This document shows positions 53,406 to 61,692 of a stretch of 64,000 bases of DNA, piece after piece. A model generated the notes under the pieces. That model was not told where the DNA came from. It searched no databases and saw only the letters and a list, made by a program, of their open reading frames with translations. Source of the stretch: Hymenobacter nivis (lineage in GTDB: Bacteria > Bacteroidota > Bacteroidia > Cytophagales > Hymenobacteraceae); contig NZ_RCYZ01000009.1 in the NCBI RefSeq assembly GCF_006439025.1, forward strand, positions 169,741-233,740, in the 5' to 3' direction. The translations under genes and the position numbers were made by a program. Position 1 is the first letter of the stretch. Each line of letters starts with the position of its first letter.

Positions 53406-55838
53406 TTAGAACTTGAACGCTACCTGGCCGATGATGCTGCGCAGCTTCTGCGGGTTCATCGAGCCGTAGCCGATCCAGTAGTGCTGGTCGGTGAGGTTGT
53501 CCATCTTCACGGAGAGGCGGTAGCGGGGCTGGTCGTAGAAGGCGCTGGCGTTCAGCACCACGTAGCTGGGCAGCGTGAACTGGCCGGCGTTGGCGTCGTT
53601 CACCACCATGTTGTCGCTGGCGTAGTTGCCGCCGGCGCCCAGGCCCAGGCCCTTGAGCGGGCCGTTGGGCAGGCGGTAGCTCAGCCACAGGTTGGCCAGC
53701 ACGGGCGAGCCGGCGGTGCCGGGGCGGCGGCCCTCGGTGGCGGGCACGTCGTTGGTGAGTTCGGCGTGGTTGTAAGCAAAGCCAGCCACCACGTTGAGGC
53801 CCGGCAAGGGGTTGATGACCACGTCGGCCTCCACGCCGCGGCTCACCTGCTCGCCGCTTTGCACCTGGGCAAACAGGGCGGCGCCGCGCGGGTTGGAGTC
53901 GGTGCGCAGCACGTTCTGCACCCGGATGTCGTACACGCTCAGCGTGGCCGAGAAGCGGCCGCCCAGGCGGTCAAACTTCACGCCGGCCTCCACCTGGTTG
54001 GCGTGCTCCAGCTTGGCCGTGATGGGCGAAGTCAGGGCATCGGTGGCGGCGTCGTAGCCGAAGTAGGTGCCGCGGTTGGCGAAGGAATTCTGGTAGTTGG
54101 CGAACACCGAGAGCTGCGACGGCACCAGCTGGTACACGGCCCCGAACTTGGGCGAGGCCGCCGTTTGGTTGTAGCCGGCGTTGGCCCCGTCGGCGCCCTT
54201 ATTGGCGAAGCGGTCCACGCGCACGGCAGCCAGCACGCTGAGGCGGTCGGTCAGGTTCAGCACGTCCGAGAGGAAGGCGCTGTAGGTATTCGTTTCGTTA
54301 AAAGCCGGGTACGTGTAGCCGGGAGGGCCGGCGGCGTAGAGCTGGGTCATGTTGGCCCCGTTGAAGGTGCCGTAGTCGTAGGTGGGCGAGTTGATGGGCA
54401 CCTTGGCGTAGGTGCTGCCGAAGAAGAACTGGTCGTTGCGCACGTGCAGGAAATCGAAGCCCAGCACCACGCGGTTGCGCAGGCGGCCGAGCTGGAAGTC
54501 GCCGTTGAAGAGCTGCTGCACCTGCACCAGGTGGGCGCGGCTGTCGCGGGTCGACTGATCTGACTGGAGAAGCGAATCCTGGCCGATGCCCTTGCCGTTG
54601 CCCACAATGCCGATGTAGGGCCCAAAGCCGTCGGAGTGGCTGCTGCTGGAGGCGAAGTTGGTGGACGAGCGCAGGGTGGGCGAAATCTGGTAGTTCACCT
54701 GCCCAAACAGATTGGTGGCCCGGCTGGCCGTCCACAGCCCCGGCCCGCTGTAGGCCTTGCGGTAGTCGATGGGGGCCTGGTCGGCGCGGTCGAAGCCCAG
54801 TTGGCTGACGGCCGAGTTGGGGAAGAAGAAGGTGCGCCCGGTGGCCGTGTTGCGCTGAAACTCGCCGTCGAGCGTGATGCTCAGCTTCTCGGTGGGCCGG
54901 ATGGTGAGGGTGGGGGCCAGCGCGTAGGTGCGGCTGAAGCCCACGTCCTGGAAGCTACCCTCGTAGTTCCAGGCCCCGTTCACGCGGAACAAGACGGTTT
55001 TGGCCGGGTTCAGCGGCGTGTTCACGTCCACGGCCACGCGGTTGAAGTTGTAGCTGCCGGCCGAGTAGTTCACCTCGCCCCCGAAGTGGTCGTAGGCCTT
55101 TTTGGTGACGCGGTTCAGCAAGCCGCCGTAGGAGGTGAGGGCGCTGCCGTAGAGCGTGCCCGAGGGCCCCTTGATGACTTCGAGCTTCTCGAGGTTGGCG
55201 GCGTCGATGGTGGTGGCCACGTTGCCCACCAGGCCGTTGCGCAGCTGGCTCTGCGTTACGAAGCCGCGCATGGTGTAGTAGCTGCCGCCGTCGCCGGAGC
55301 GGCCCGTCGATTCCCACATGCGCTGGATGCCGGGCACGTTGCGGGTGGCGTCGTCGGCCGTGAATACGAGCTGCTCGGTGAGCAGCTCCTTGGTCACGGT
55401 GTTGTACACCTGCGGGTTCTCCACGTTTTTGAGCGGCATCTTGGCCACGTCCTCGCTGTTGGTGCGGCTGAACTTGTTGGTGCGCCCGCCGCTCACCACC
55501 ACTTCCTGGAGCTGCTGGGCGTTTTCGGCCAGCATAAAGTCGGCGGAAACCGACGCCTCCCCGGGGCCTAAATTCACGGTTTTCTCTTCGGCCTTCAGCC
55601 CCACCGCCGAAATGACCAGCGTGTAGTTGCCGGGCCGCAGGCGGTCAAGCACGTACTCGCCCTGGGCGTTGGTGATGGCCCCCTGGCCCCGGCCTTTCAA
55701 GCCCACCGTCACGGCCTGGGCGGGTTGGCCATCGGACGTGGTAACGCGGCCCCGGATGGCGGCCGCTTGCTGCGCCTGGGCGGTGAAGGCGGAGCCGGCA
55801 AACGCGGTGGCCAAGCCCAGGAGTCGAAGATTTTGCAA
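53406..55838 (-). CDS. TonB-dependent siderophore receptor
   Basis: An ~810-residue outer-membrane receptor. Signal (LLGLATAFAGSAFTAQAQ), then a carboxypeptidase-regulatory-like domain (IRGRVTTSDGQPAQAVTVGL), a TonB-box-like SEQ (EVVVSGGR), a plug (NVPGIQRMWESTGRSGDGGSYYTMRGF and LEKLEVIKGPSGTLYGSA), and a barrel ending in SIIGQVAFKF with terminal Phe. Plug sequence and the MRGF motif match FhuA/FepA-like siderophore receptors. No ATG is available near the signal peptide; TTG at 55838 is the best start, though a longer frame runs to 56015. Confidence 0.88.
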   Translation of the reverse strand: MQNLRLLGLATAFAGSAFTAQAQQAAAIRGRVTTSDGQPAQAVTVGLKGRGQGAITNAQGEYVLDRLRPGNYTLVISAVGLKAEEKTVNLGPGEASVSADFMLAENAQQLQEVVVSGGRTNKFSRTNSEDVAKMPLKNVENPQVYNTVTKELLTEQLVFTADDATRNVPGIQRMWESTGRSGDGGSYYTMRGFVTQSQLRNGLVGNVATTIDAANLEKLEVIKGPSGTLYGSALTSYGGLLNRVTKKAYDHFGGEVNYSAGSYNFNRVAVDVNTPLNPAKTVLFRVNGAWNYEGSFQDVGFSRTYALAPTLTIRPTEKLSITLDGEFQRNTATGRTFFFPNSAVSQLGFDRADQAPIDYRKAYSGPGLWTASRATNLFGQVNYQISPTLRSSTNFASSSSHSDGFGPYIGIVGNGKGIGQDSLLQSDQSTRDSRAHLVQVQQLFNGDFQLGRLRNRVVLGFDFLHVRNDQFFFGSTYAKVPINSPTYDYGTFNGANMTQLYAAGPPGYTYPAFNETNTYSAFLSDVLNLTDRLSVLAAVRVDRFANKGADGANAGYNQTAASPKFGAVYQLVPSQLSVFANYQNSFANRGTYFGYDAATDALTSPITAKLEHANQVEAGVKFDRLGGRFSATLSVYDIRVQNVLRTDSNPRGAALFAQVQSGEQVSRGVEADVVINPLPGLNVVAGFAYNHAELTNDVPATEGRRPGTAGSPVLANLWLSYRLPNGPLKGLGLGAGGNYASDNMVVNDANAGQFTLPSYVVLNASAFYDQPRYRLSVKMDNLTDQHYWIGYGSMNPQKLRSIIGQVAFKF

Positions 55839-55848
55839 AACGTAGCTC

Positions 55849-55912
55849 TTTAGAATTAATCCAGATTTGATGCAAAGGAACGCAACGAATTCCTTATTTA
55901 GAATTAATCCAG
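55849..55912 (-). promoter_or_regulatory. Duplicated TTTAGAATTAATCCAG: candidate iron-regulator operator
   Basis: The 16-nt word TTTAGAATTAATCCAG occurs twice, at 55849 and 55897, 48 bp apart, in the leader of the siderophore receptor. It is a weak palindrome (TTTAGA...TCCAGA). Fur- or DtxR-type operators of this general form precede iron-uptake genes in related organisms, so an iron-responsive operator is likely, but the identity of the regulator is inferred. Confidence 0.5.
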
Positions 55913-56008
55913 CGAATAAAATTGTTCGAGTCGGCAGCTTTAGGTGCCTTGGGGGCCTTAAAGCCTGCGGCCCGGCCATACCTTGGGGCCCCGGCGGCGC
56001 CCGGCGCG

Positions 56009-56091
56009 GCGCCATGTACCGCCAAGCTGTGCTTGGCCTTGCCCAAGGGCAGCATTGGCAAGGCCAAGCACAGCTTGGCGGTACATGGCGC
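56009..56091. repeat. Perfect 35-bp inverted repeat with 13-nt loop
   Basis: Arms 56009-56043 and 56057-56091 are exact reverse complements (GCGCCATGTACCGCCAAGCT at the outer left). It sits between the divergent siderophore receptor and oxidoreductase genes. Length and perfection imply a recent or constrained element, probably a dispersed palindromic repeat. Confidence 0.9.
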
Positions 56092-56187
56092 TTCGGCGTT
56101 TTGGCTAAGACAAAGGGCGTTTCGGTTAAGCCGGCGGTTTGCCACGCGGTGACCTTTGCAGGGTCATTAACCAGAAAATAACCGCTT

Positions 56188-57162
56188 ATGAAAGCCGTAA
56201 GAATTCACGCCTTTGGGGGCCCGGACGTGTTGCAGCTAGAAGACATTGCGCGCCCAGTACCGGCGGCCAATGAAATCCTCGTCAGGGTGCACGCCAGCGG
56301 CGTGAACCCGGTGGACTGGGTGATTCGGGAAGGGGGCCCCGAGCCGATGCGGGCCTACCTGACCTTGCCAATGACGCTGGGCTGGGACGCGGCCGGCACC
56401 GTGGAGGCGCTGGGCAGCGCGGCCACCGGCTTCCAGGTTGGCGACGCCGTGTACGGCGTGCCCAACTTCCCCGGCAACGGCAGCTACGCCGAGTACTGCG
56501 CGGCCAAGGCCAGCCAGTTTGCCCGCAAGCCCGCCAGCCTCGGCTTCGTGGAGGCGGCGGGCGTGCCGCTGGCCGGCCTCACGGCCTGGACGGGCCTCTT
56601 CGGGCACGGCCAGCTGCGGCCCGGCCAGCGCGTGCTGATTCAGGGCGCTTCGGGCGGGGTGGGCAGCTTCGCCGTGCAGTTTGCCAAGGCCAAGGGGGCC
56701 TACGTCATCGGCACCGCCTCGGCCGGCAACCTGGACTACCTCCGGCAGCTGGGGGCCGACGAAGCCCTCGACTACCGGAACCAGCCGTGGGCGGCGCTGG
56801 CCGGCAGCGTGGACGTGGTGCTCGAAGCCTCGCCGCTGCGCGACAACGCCGCGCGGGCGCAGGCCGTGGGGGCCCTAAAGGCGGGCGGCGTCTTCGTCAG
56901 CGTCAACACCGATTTTCCCTTCGACGAGGCCGTGATGGGGGCCCTGGCCCGGCAGCAGGCCACGGGCACGCTGGCCGCCAACGAGCCCCGGCGCGACTGG
57001 CTGGAAGAAATTGCGCAGCTGATTGACGCCGGCCGGGTGAAAGTACTGGTCAGCAAGGTGTATCCGCTGGCGGAGGTGGCCGCCGCTCACCGCGAAAGCC
57101 AGACCTGGCACGTGCGGGGCAAGCTGGTGCTGGAAATACATAAAGACGACGAGCCGGCATGA
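56188..57162 (+). CDS. NADP-dependent oxidoreductase (MDR/quinone oxidoreductase family)
   Basis: A 324-residue medium-chain dehydrogenase of the zinc-free quinone-oxidoreductase branch. Seen are MKAVRIHAFGGPDVLQLEDI, VRVHASGVNPVDWVIREG, GWDAAGTVEALG, LTAWTGLFGHGQLRPGQRVLIQGASGGVGSFAVQFAK (nucleotide-binding GASGGVG) and the C-terminal GKLVLEI. There are no zinc-binding Cys. Its stop overlaps the next gene's start by 4 bp (ATGA), so translation is coupled. Confidence 0.92.
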   Translation: MKAVRIHAFGGPDVLQLEDIARPVPAANEILVRVHASGVNPVDWVIREGGPEPMRAYLTLPMTLGWDAAGTVEALGSAATGFQVGDAVYGVPNFPGNGSYAEYCAAKASQFARKPASLGFVEAAGVPLAGLTAWTGLFGHGQLRPGQRVLIQGASGGVGSFAVQFAKAKGAYVIGTASAGNLDYLRQLGADEALDYRNQPWAALAGSVDVVLEASPLRDNAARAQAVGALKAGGVFVSVNTDFPFDEAVMGALARQQATGTLAANEPRRDWLEEIAQLIDAGRVKVLVSKVYPLAEVAAAHRESQTWHVRGKLVLEIHKDDEPA

Positions 57163-58067
57163 GGCGCTTCACCACCATCAGCGAGTTCCACGACTTTGTG
57201 CAGCTGCCCAAGCCCCAGCACCCGCTCTTCAGCGTGGTGGATGTGGGCACCGTGCCGCACCGCTACGGCGCGGAGCCCACGGGCATGGTCTTCGATTTTT
57301 ACTCCATCTCCGTGAAGCGGATGCGCAACGTGAGCGTGAAATACGGGCAGCAGCCGTTCGACTTCAACGAGGGCATCATGTCCTTCATGGCCCCCCAGCA
57401 GGTGTTCAGCATGGCGGTGGCCGACCAGGCTGCGGAGGTGGAAAAATCGGGGTGGGTGATTTACATCCACCCCGATTTCCTGTGGAATACGCCGCTGGCC
57501 AAAACCATCCAGCAGTACGATTTCTGGGATTATTCGCTCAACGAAGGCTTGTTTCTGTCGGCCAAAGAAGAAGCCACGGTCACGGCCATCATCGGGGCCA
57601 TCGAGCAGGAGTACCAGTCCACCATCGACCGGTTCAGCAAGCAAATCATCGTCTCGCACGTGGCGAACTTGCTGCACTACGCCGACCGGTTTTACCAGCG
57701 CCAGTTCATCACCCGGGAGAAAACCAACCACCAGGTGCTGGAGCAGGTTGAAGCCTTGCTGCACGCCTACTTCAACCGCAACGACCTGGCGGAAAGCGGC
57801 CTGCCCAGCGTGCAGTACGTGGCCGAGCAGCTGCACCTCTCGCCCAAGTACCTGGGCAACCTGCTGCGCACCCTCACCGGGCAAAACACCCAGCAGCACA
57901 TCCACGCCCAGCTGATTGCCAAAGCCAAGGAGAAATTATCGACCACGAACCTGACGGTGAGCGAAATTGCCTACGCGCTGGGCTTCGAGCACTTGCCCTC
58001 CTTCAGCAAGCTGTTCAAGACGAAAACGAAGCTGTCGCCGCTGGAGTTTAGGGCGTCTTTCAACTGA
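57159..58067 (+). CDS. AraC-family transcriptional regulator
   Basis: A 302-residue regulator with an N-terminal ligand/dimer domain (FYSISVKRMRNVSVKYG) and a C-terminal AraC-type double helix-turn-helix: VQYVAEQLHLSPKYLGNLLRTLTGQ and ISEIAYALGFEHLPSFSKLFKTKTKLSPLEFR-like second half. It is translationally coupled (ATGA) to the upstream oxidoreductase, so the two form an operon, and autoregulation is likely. The effector may be an aldehyde or quinone. Confidence 0.92.
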   Translation: MRRFTTISEFHDFVQLPKPQHPLFSVVDVGTVPHRYGAEPTGMVFDFYSISVKRMRNVSVKYGQQPFDFNEGIMSFMAPQQVFSMAVADQAAEVEKSGWVIYIHPDFLWNTPLAKTIQQYDFWDYSLNEGLFLSAKEEATVTAIIGAIEQEYQSTIDRFSKQIIVSHVANLLHYADRFYQRQFITREKTNHQVLEQVEALLHAYFNRNDLAESGLPSVQYVAEQLHLSPKYLGNLLRTLTGQNTQQHIHAQLIAKAKEKLSTTNLTVSEIAYALGFEHLPSFSKLFKTKTKLSPLEFRASFN

Positions 58068-58191
58068 TGCCCGGGGGCACCCGGGGCCCCGGGGCTTGGC
58101 GTGGTTGGCCGCCCGCTGCAACGCCGGGGCGATTCGGCCGGGGACCAGGCCCGTTCTTTGCCCACCCGCCATCCGCCCCCTGCCCCATCCC

Positions 58192-58983
58192 ATGCCGAAC
58201 GACCTCACCGTAACCCTCGTCCAGGCCGATTTGCACTGGCACGACCCGGCCGCCAACCGCGCGATGTTTGACGAGCTGCTGGGGCCCCTACCCGCGCCCA
58301 CCGACCTGGTGGTGCTGCCCGAAATGTTCACCACCGGCTTCAGCATGGACGCCGCCGGCCAGGCCGAAACCATGCAGGGCCCCACCGTGGCCTGGCTGCG
58401 CGCCACCGCCGCCCGCCTGGATGCCGTGGTCACGGGCAGCGTCATCATCCGCGACGGCGAGCATTTCCACAACCGCTTGCTGTGGGTGCGGCCCGACGGT
58501 ACGCTAGCGCACTACGACAAGCGCCACCTGTTCACCTTCGCCGGCGAGCACCGTACCTACGCCGCCGGCCTGGGGGCCCCGCTGGTGGAAGAATGGCGCG
58601 GCTGGCGCATCTGCCCGCTCATTTGCTACGACCTGCGCTTCCCCGTGTGGAGCCGCAACCCCGCCGCTGCGCCCTACGACCTGCTGCTGTACGTGGCCAA
58701 TTGGCCCGCCGTGCGCCGGGGCCCCTGGCAGGTGCTGCTGCAAGCCCGCGCCATCGAAAACGTGGCCTACGTGGCCGGCGTGAACCGCATCGGCACCGAC
58801 GGCCTCGGCCACGCCTACGCCGGCGACTCGGCCCTGCTGAACATGCGCGGCGAGTACCTGGCCGCACCCAGCGACGCCGTGGGCTGCACCACGCGCACGT
58901 TGATTTGGAATGAGTTGCAAGATTTCCGGGCGAAGTTTCCGGCTTTGCAGGACGGGGATGAGTTCACGCTGGCCGGGCGGTAG
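58192..58983 (+). CDS. Nitrilase-superfamily amidohydrolase (omega-amidase-like)
   Basis: A 263-residue C-N hydrolase. The catalytic triad is Glu44 in LPEMFTTGF, Lys110 in HYDKRHLF and Cys145 in ICYDLRFP. YDLLLYVANWP, ARAIENVAYVAGVNRIG and the GDSALLNMRGE tail match the omega-amidase (YafV/Nit2) group, which hydrolyses alpha-ketoglutaramate and related alpha-keto amides made by glutamine/methionine transaminases such as that at 50886. The ATG after the AraC gene (gap ~125 bp) was used. Confidence 0.9.
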   Translation: MPNDLTVTLVQADLHWHDPAANRAMFDELLGPLPAPTDLVVLPEMFTTGFSMDAAGQAETMQGPTVAWLRATAARLDAVVTGSVIIRDGEHFHNRLLWVRPDGTLAHYDKRHLFTFAGEHRTYAAGLGAPLVEEWRGWRICPLICYDLRFPVWSRNPAAAPYDLLLYVANWPAVRRGPWQVLLQARAIENVAYVAGVNRIGTDGLGHAYAGDSALLNMRGEYLAAPSDAVGCTTRTLIWNELQDFRAKFPALQDGDEFTLAGR

Positions 58984-59136
58984 CGTGCGTTGGGGGATTT
59001 AGGTGCTGTGAACGTTCCGCTTGGGGGTGCGCGGTCACTTGTACGGCCTTTTACTGAACCTCCCCAACGACGGAAACCCGTTGTCGGAAAATAGCTCATT
59101 GATGAAGGTCGGGTAGCTTTAAATTTTTTAGGTTCT

Positions 59137-59547
59137 ATGAATTCAGTCAAATCCCCAGCGCGAGGGTCCTACGACGGGTGGGCAGCGAAGCTATTTGTCT
59201 TGCTGCTAGCAGTTGGGGTCGTGAGCAGCGTTCACGACCGATCCTACTTTATGTATGAATCCGGGCACGGGCTTTTCAATTTCCTGTTGGCAACCGTAGT
59301 GACTTTTTTCCTAGTGGCCGCTTACTACATCCAGCAAGGCCGTACCTGGGCAAAGATCGTGGTAGGATTGTATCTGACGTTTGCTTACGGACGCTTTTTT
59401 GTGTTTTATATCCGAAACGGGTATAATGGAATGGAAATCCGTAGCAACGAGTTTACGTTTGCCTTGCAGGTGCTGCAATGGGTCCTTGTAGCAGCGGTTT
59501 TGGTCCTGTTAATACTAAGTCTAGCACGTTCATCACAGCCTACATAA
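59137..59547 (+). CDS. Uncharacterised four-helix membrane protein
   Basis: A 136-residue membrane protein with four hydrophobic segments (LFVLLLAVGVVSSV, FLLATVVTFFLVAAYY, IVVGLYLTFAYGRFFVF, LQWVLVAAVLVLLILSL). Base composition is visibly AT-richer than the genes before it, which marks the start of the accessory segment. No family recognised; no obvious partner. Confidence 0.7.
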   Translation: MNSVKSPARGSYDGWAAKLFVLLLAVGVVSSVHDRSYFMYESGHGLFNFLLATVVTFFLVAAYYIQQGRTWAKIVVGLYLTFAYGRFFVFYIRNGYNGMEIRSNEFTFALQVLQWVLVAAVLVLLILSLARSSQPT

Positions 59548-59549
59548 CC

Positions 59550-59564
59550 CTCCTTCAACTGAAC
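59550..59564 (+). repeat. Left inverted-repeat copy CTCCTTCAACTGAAC
   Basis: The 15-nt word CTCCTTCAACTGAAC has its exact reverse complement at 63986-64000 (the window's last bases). A near match (GTTCAGTGAAAGGAG) lies at 62448-62462. Candidate ends of an element, or a promoter-proximal motif. Confidence 0.5.
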
Positions 59565-59592
59565 AGGCGTTATCTGGCTTATTCGGACCGGT

Positions 59593-59600
59593 TACCTTTG
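59593..59600 (+). promoter_or_regulatory. Candidate Bacteroidota -7 box for fic
   Basis: TACCTTTG matches TAnnTTTG, only 5 bp before the ATG; the mRNA would be nearly leaderless. Confidence 0.45.
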
Positions 59601-59605
59601 TCGGC

Positions 59606-60199
59606 ATGGGGCACTACACCGACGCACCGGAGGATAATTTACTCGGCTTGACCGACAAAGCCGCATTAAACGAACAGGAAGCGCTGGGCGTGGCCCGGGT
59701 TGAACGCTATCTGCTCGAAGACTTCGACTACCCGGCCGACCTCTCGGTGGGCTTGTTGCAGGACCTGCACCGGCGCGCCTTTGGCCACCTCTACGACTGG
59801 GCCGGGCGCTGGCGCACGCAGGTGCCCAACGTGGGCGCGTACCTGCCGCCCCCGGCGAACCGCGTGCCGCAGCTGCTCTACGAATTCATCGATGAGGTGC
59901 GCCACCGGCAAACCCGCTTGTCCGACGTGTCCACCGAAGCAGACGTGGCCGCTTTGCTGGCCTATGCGCACCACCGGCTCGTGGCCATTCACCCCTTCAC
60001 CAACGGCAACGGCCGGACCGCGCGCTTGTTCACCAACCTGCTGGCGTACAATTACGGCTACCAGGACGTGGTCTTGTATCAGCGCGAAAACGGCGCGGGG
60101 CGCGCGCAGTACTTGCACGCCATTCGGCAGGCCGATGCCCACGCGTTGGGGCCACTGCAGGCGCTAATCAGCGCCCAGCTGCGCCCGCTGGGGGCGTAG
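59606..60199 (+). CDS. Fic-domain protein (predicted AMP-transferase)
   Basis: A 197-residue Fic/Doc-fold protein, expected to transfer AMP (or other NMP) to a target protein hydroxyl. The core motif HPFTNGNGRTAR (129-140) has the catalytic His and the Gly-Asn-Gly-Arg anion hole; residue 5 of the motif region is Asn instead of the frequent Asp/Glu. FGHLYDWAGRWRTQVPNVGAYL is the typical flap region. No inhibitory motif is seen in the protein itself, so a separate antitoxin is expected; the small convergent gene at its end fits. Confidence 0.88.
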   Translation: MGHYTDAPEDNLLGLTDKAALNEQEALGVARVERYLLEDFDYPADLSVGLLQDLHRRAFGHLYDWAGRWRTQVPNVGAYLPPPANRVPQLLYEFIDEVRHRQTRLSDVSTEADVAALLAYAHHRLVAIHPFTNGNGRTARLFTNLLAYNYGYQDVVLYQRENGAGRAQYLHAIRQADAHALGPLQALISAQLRPLGA

Positions 60200-60344
60200 G
60201 GGCCGTTTGCTCGTACAGCGCCTCCAGCCGCGCCAGCGAGACGGTCTGGTCCTCCAACGCCATCGAGGCGTAGACCGCGCGCACGACCATGGCCTTGACC
60301 ACGGCGGGGTCCTGCAACTGACGGTAGCGTTCGCGGAGTTTCAT
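60168..60344 (-). CDS. Candidate Fic antitoxin (class I-like), convergent with fic
   Basis: A 58-residue protein on the opposite strand, overlapping the 3' end of fic by 32 bp. Its core VYASMALEDQTVSLARLEAL includes Ser27-x-x-x-Glu31-Asp32, close to the inhibitory helix motif (S/T)xxxE(G/N) of Fic antitoxins such as VbhA. The last position is Asp instead of Gly/Asn. The Glu would block productive ATP binding. The start MKLRERYRQLQD was preferred over an ATG further upstream that would read through a perfect hairpin. Confidence 0.6.
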   Translation of the reverse strand: MKLRERYRQLQDPAVVKAMVVRAVYASMALEDQTVSLARLEALYEQTAPTPPAGAAGR

Positions 60345-60406
60345 GGCAAAGGGGGGTTTACCCAGGTAGAAGCCCAAAGGTACGGGCGGCGTTCCGGCGC
60401 CGCATT

Positions 60407-60471
60407 GTTCGATCCGCACGGGGGTTATTCTCCGCACCCTATGCGGAGAATAACCCCCGTGCGGATCGAAC
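60407..60471. repeat. Perfect 30-bp inverted repeat with 5-nt loop
   Basis: Arms 60407-60436 and 60442-60471 are exact reverse complements (GTTCGATCCGCACGGGGGTT at the outer left). It lies between the antitoxin start and the nitronate monooxygenase stop. No U-run follows on either strand. Confidence 0.9.
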
Positions 60472-60549
60472 TGAAATTAGCTTTGGGATTACGGATGGCA
60501 CACCCGTTGGCCTTCGGCATGGCTTAGCGTAGGGGTAGAAAAAAGCCGT

Positions 60550-61611
60550 TTAAGCCAGCGCCTGGTGTAGCTCCGCGGCCAGCGTGCGCACCAACTCGGC
60601 CGCCGGTAGGGCCCGCGTGCGCCCCACGCCCGTCCCAGCCCATTGCACGGCAAAGCCCGGTTCGCCCGCCTGCTGGGCCGCGGCGACCAAGGCCTTGCCC
60701 GCCTGATAGGCCCGCGAATAAGCCGCTACCGGCGGCCGGCCCCACTGGTCAACATCGGCCATAAAGCGGTTCACGAGGCCCCGGGCGGGCCGGCCGGAAA
60801 TAACGGCCGTGAGGGCCGTAGGCAGGGGCGGTCGGTGCAGCAGCGCCGCCCGGTACGCCGGGGAAGCGGCGGATTCGGGGCAGGCCGCGAAGGCCGTGCC
60901 GAGTTGCCCGGCCACGGCCCCGGCGCGCAACGCCGCCGCCAAATCGGCCCCGTCCATGAGCCCGCCCGCCGCGATAACGGGCAGGCGGGTTTGCTGCACC
61001 ACCTGCCGGGTCAGGTCCAGAGTGGAGATATTGGGCTCAATGGCAGCGTCAAACGTGCCCCGGTGCCCGCCCGCTTCCACGCCCTGCGCCACCAGCACGT
61101 CCACCCCAGCCGCTTCGGCGGCCTGCGCCTCGGCCGGGGACGTCACACAGGCCAGCAGCAGGGCGCCCGTAGGACGCAGGGCCGCCAGTTGCGCCGCCGT
61201 GGGCAAGCCAAAGTGGAAGCTGATGACGCGGGGCCGCGCCTGTACCAACACCCCCAGCAGCGCCGCATCCGTTCGAAAGCTGGGGTAGACTTCCCACAAC
61301 TGTGCCGGGGGCGGGCTGTGCAGCGCCGCAAAAAAGGGCGCTAGGTAGCCCAGCCACTGTGCGTCGCGTATCGGGTCCGCCGGGCTGGGCTGGTGACAGA
61401 ACACGTTGACGTTAATCGGCCGGCTCGTCGCCGCCGCCAGCGCCGCGAGTTGTTGGGCGAGGACCTCGGGCTGGGGCACGGCGGCGGCGGCCAGCGAGCC
61501 CAGGGCTCCGGCCTCCGATACGGCCACGGCCAGGACCGGCGTCGAGACGCCCGCCATCGGGGCCTGGATGATGGGGTACGACAGGCCGAGGCGTTCACAA
61601 AAAGGATTCAT
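60550..61611 (-). CDS. Nitronate monooxygenase (NMO/2-nitropropane dioxygenase family)
   Basis: A 353-residue FMN enzyme oxidising nitronates such as propionate-3-nitronate. MNPFCERLGLSYPIIQAPMAGVS opens the TIM barrel; GVEAGGHRG carries the catalytic His, and LPVIAAGGLMDGADLAAALRAGAVAGQLGTAF binds FMN phosphate. The C-terminal YQAGKALVAAA-QQAG-EPGFA region is usual. GC content is like the main chromosome, unlike its accessory neighbours. Confidence 0.92.
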   Translation of the reverse strand: MNPFCERLGLSYPIIQAPMAGVSTPVLAVAVSEAGALGSLAAAAVPQPEVLAQQLAALAAATSRPINVNVFCHQPSPADPIRDAQWLGYLAPFFAALHSPPPAQLWEVYPSFRTDAALLGVLVQARPRVISFHFGLPTAAQLAALRPTGALLLACVTSPAEAQAAEAAGVDVLVAQGVEAGGHRGTFDAAIEPNISTLDLTRQVVQQTRLPVIAAGGLMDGADLAAALRAGAVAGQLGTAFAACPESAASPAYRAALLHRPPLPTALTAVISGRPARGLVNRFMADVDQWGRPPVAAYSRAYQAGKALVAAAQQAGEPGFAVQWAGTGVGRTRALPAAELVRTLAAELHQALA

Positions 61612-61692
61612 CGCAGCAGGGTTGGGGCATAGCCGGAAGTAACGGGGATGGGTGGGGCGCGTTACCGGACCAACGTCGCCGAACTGAATTCC

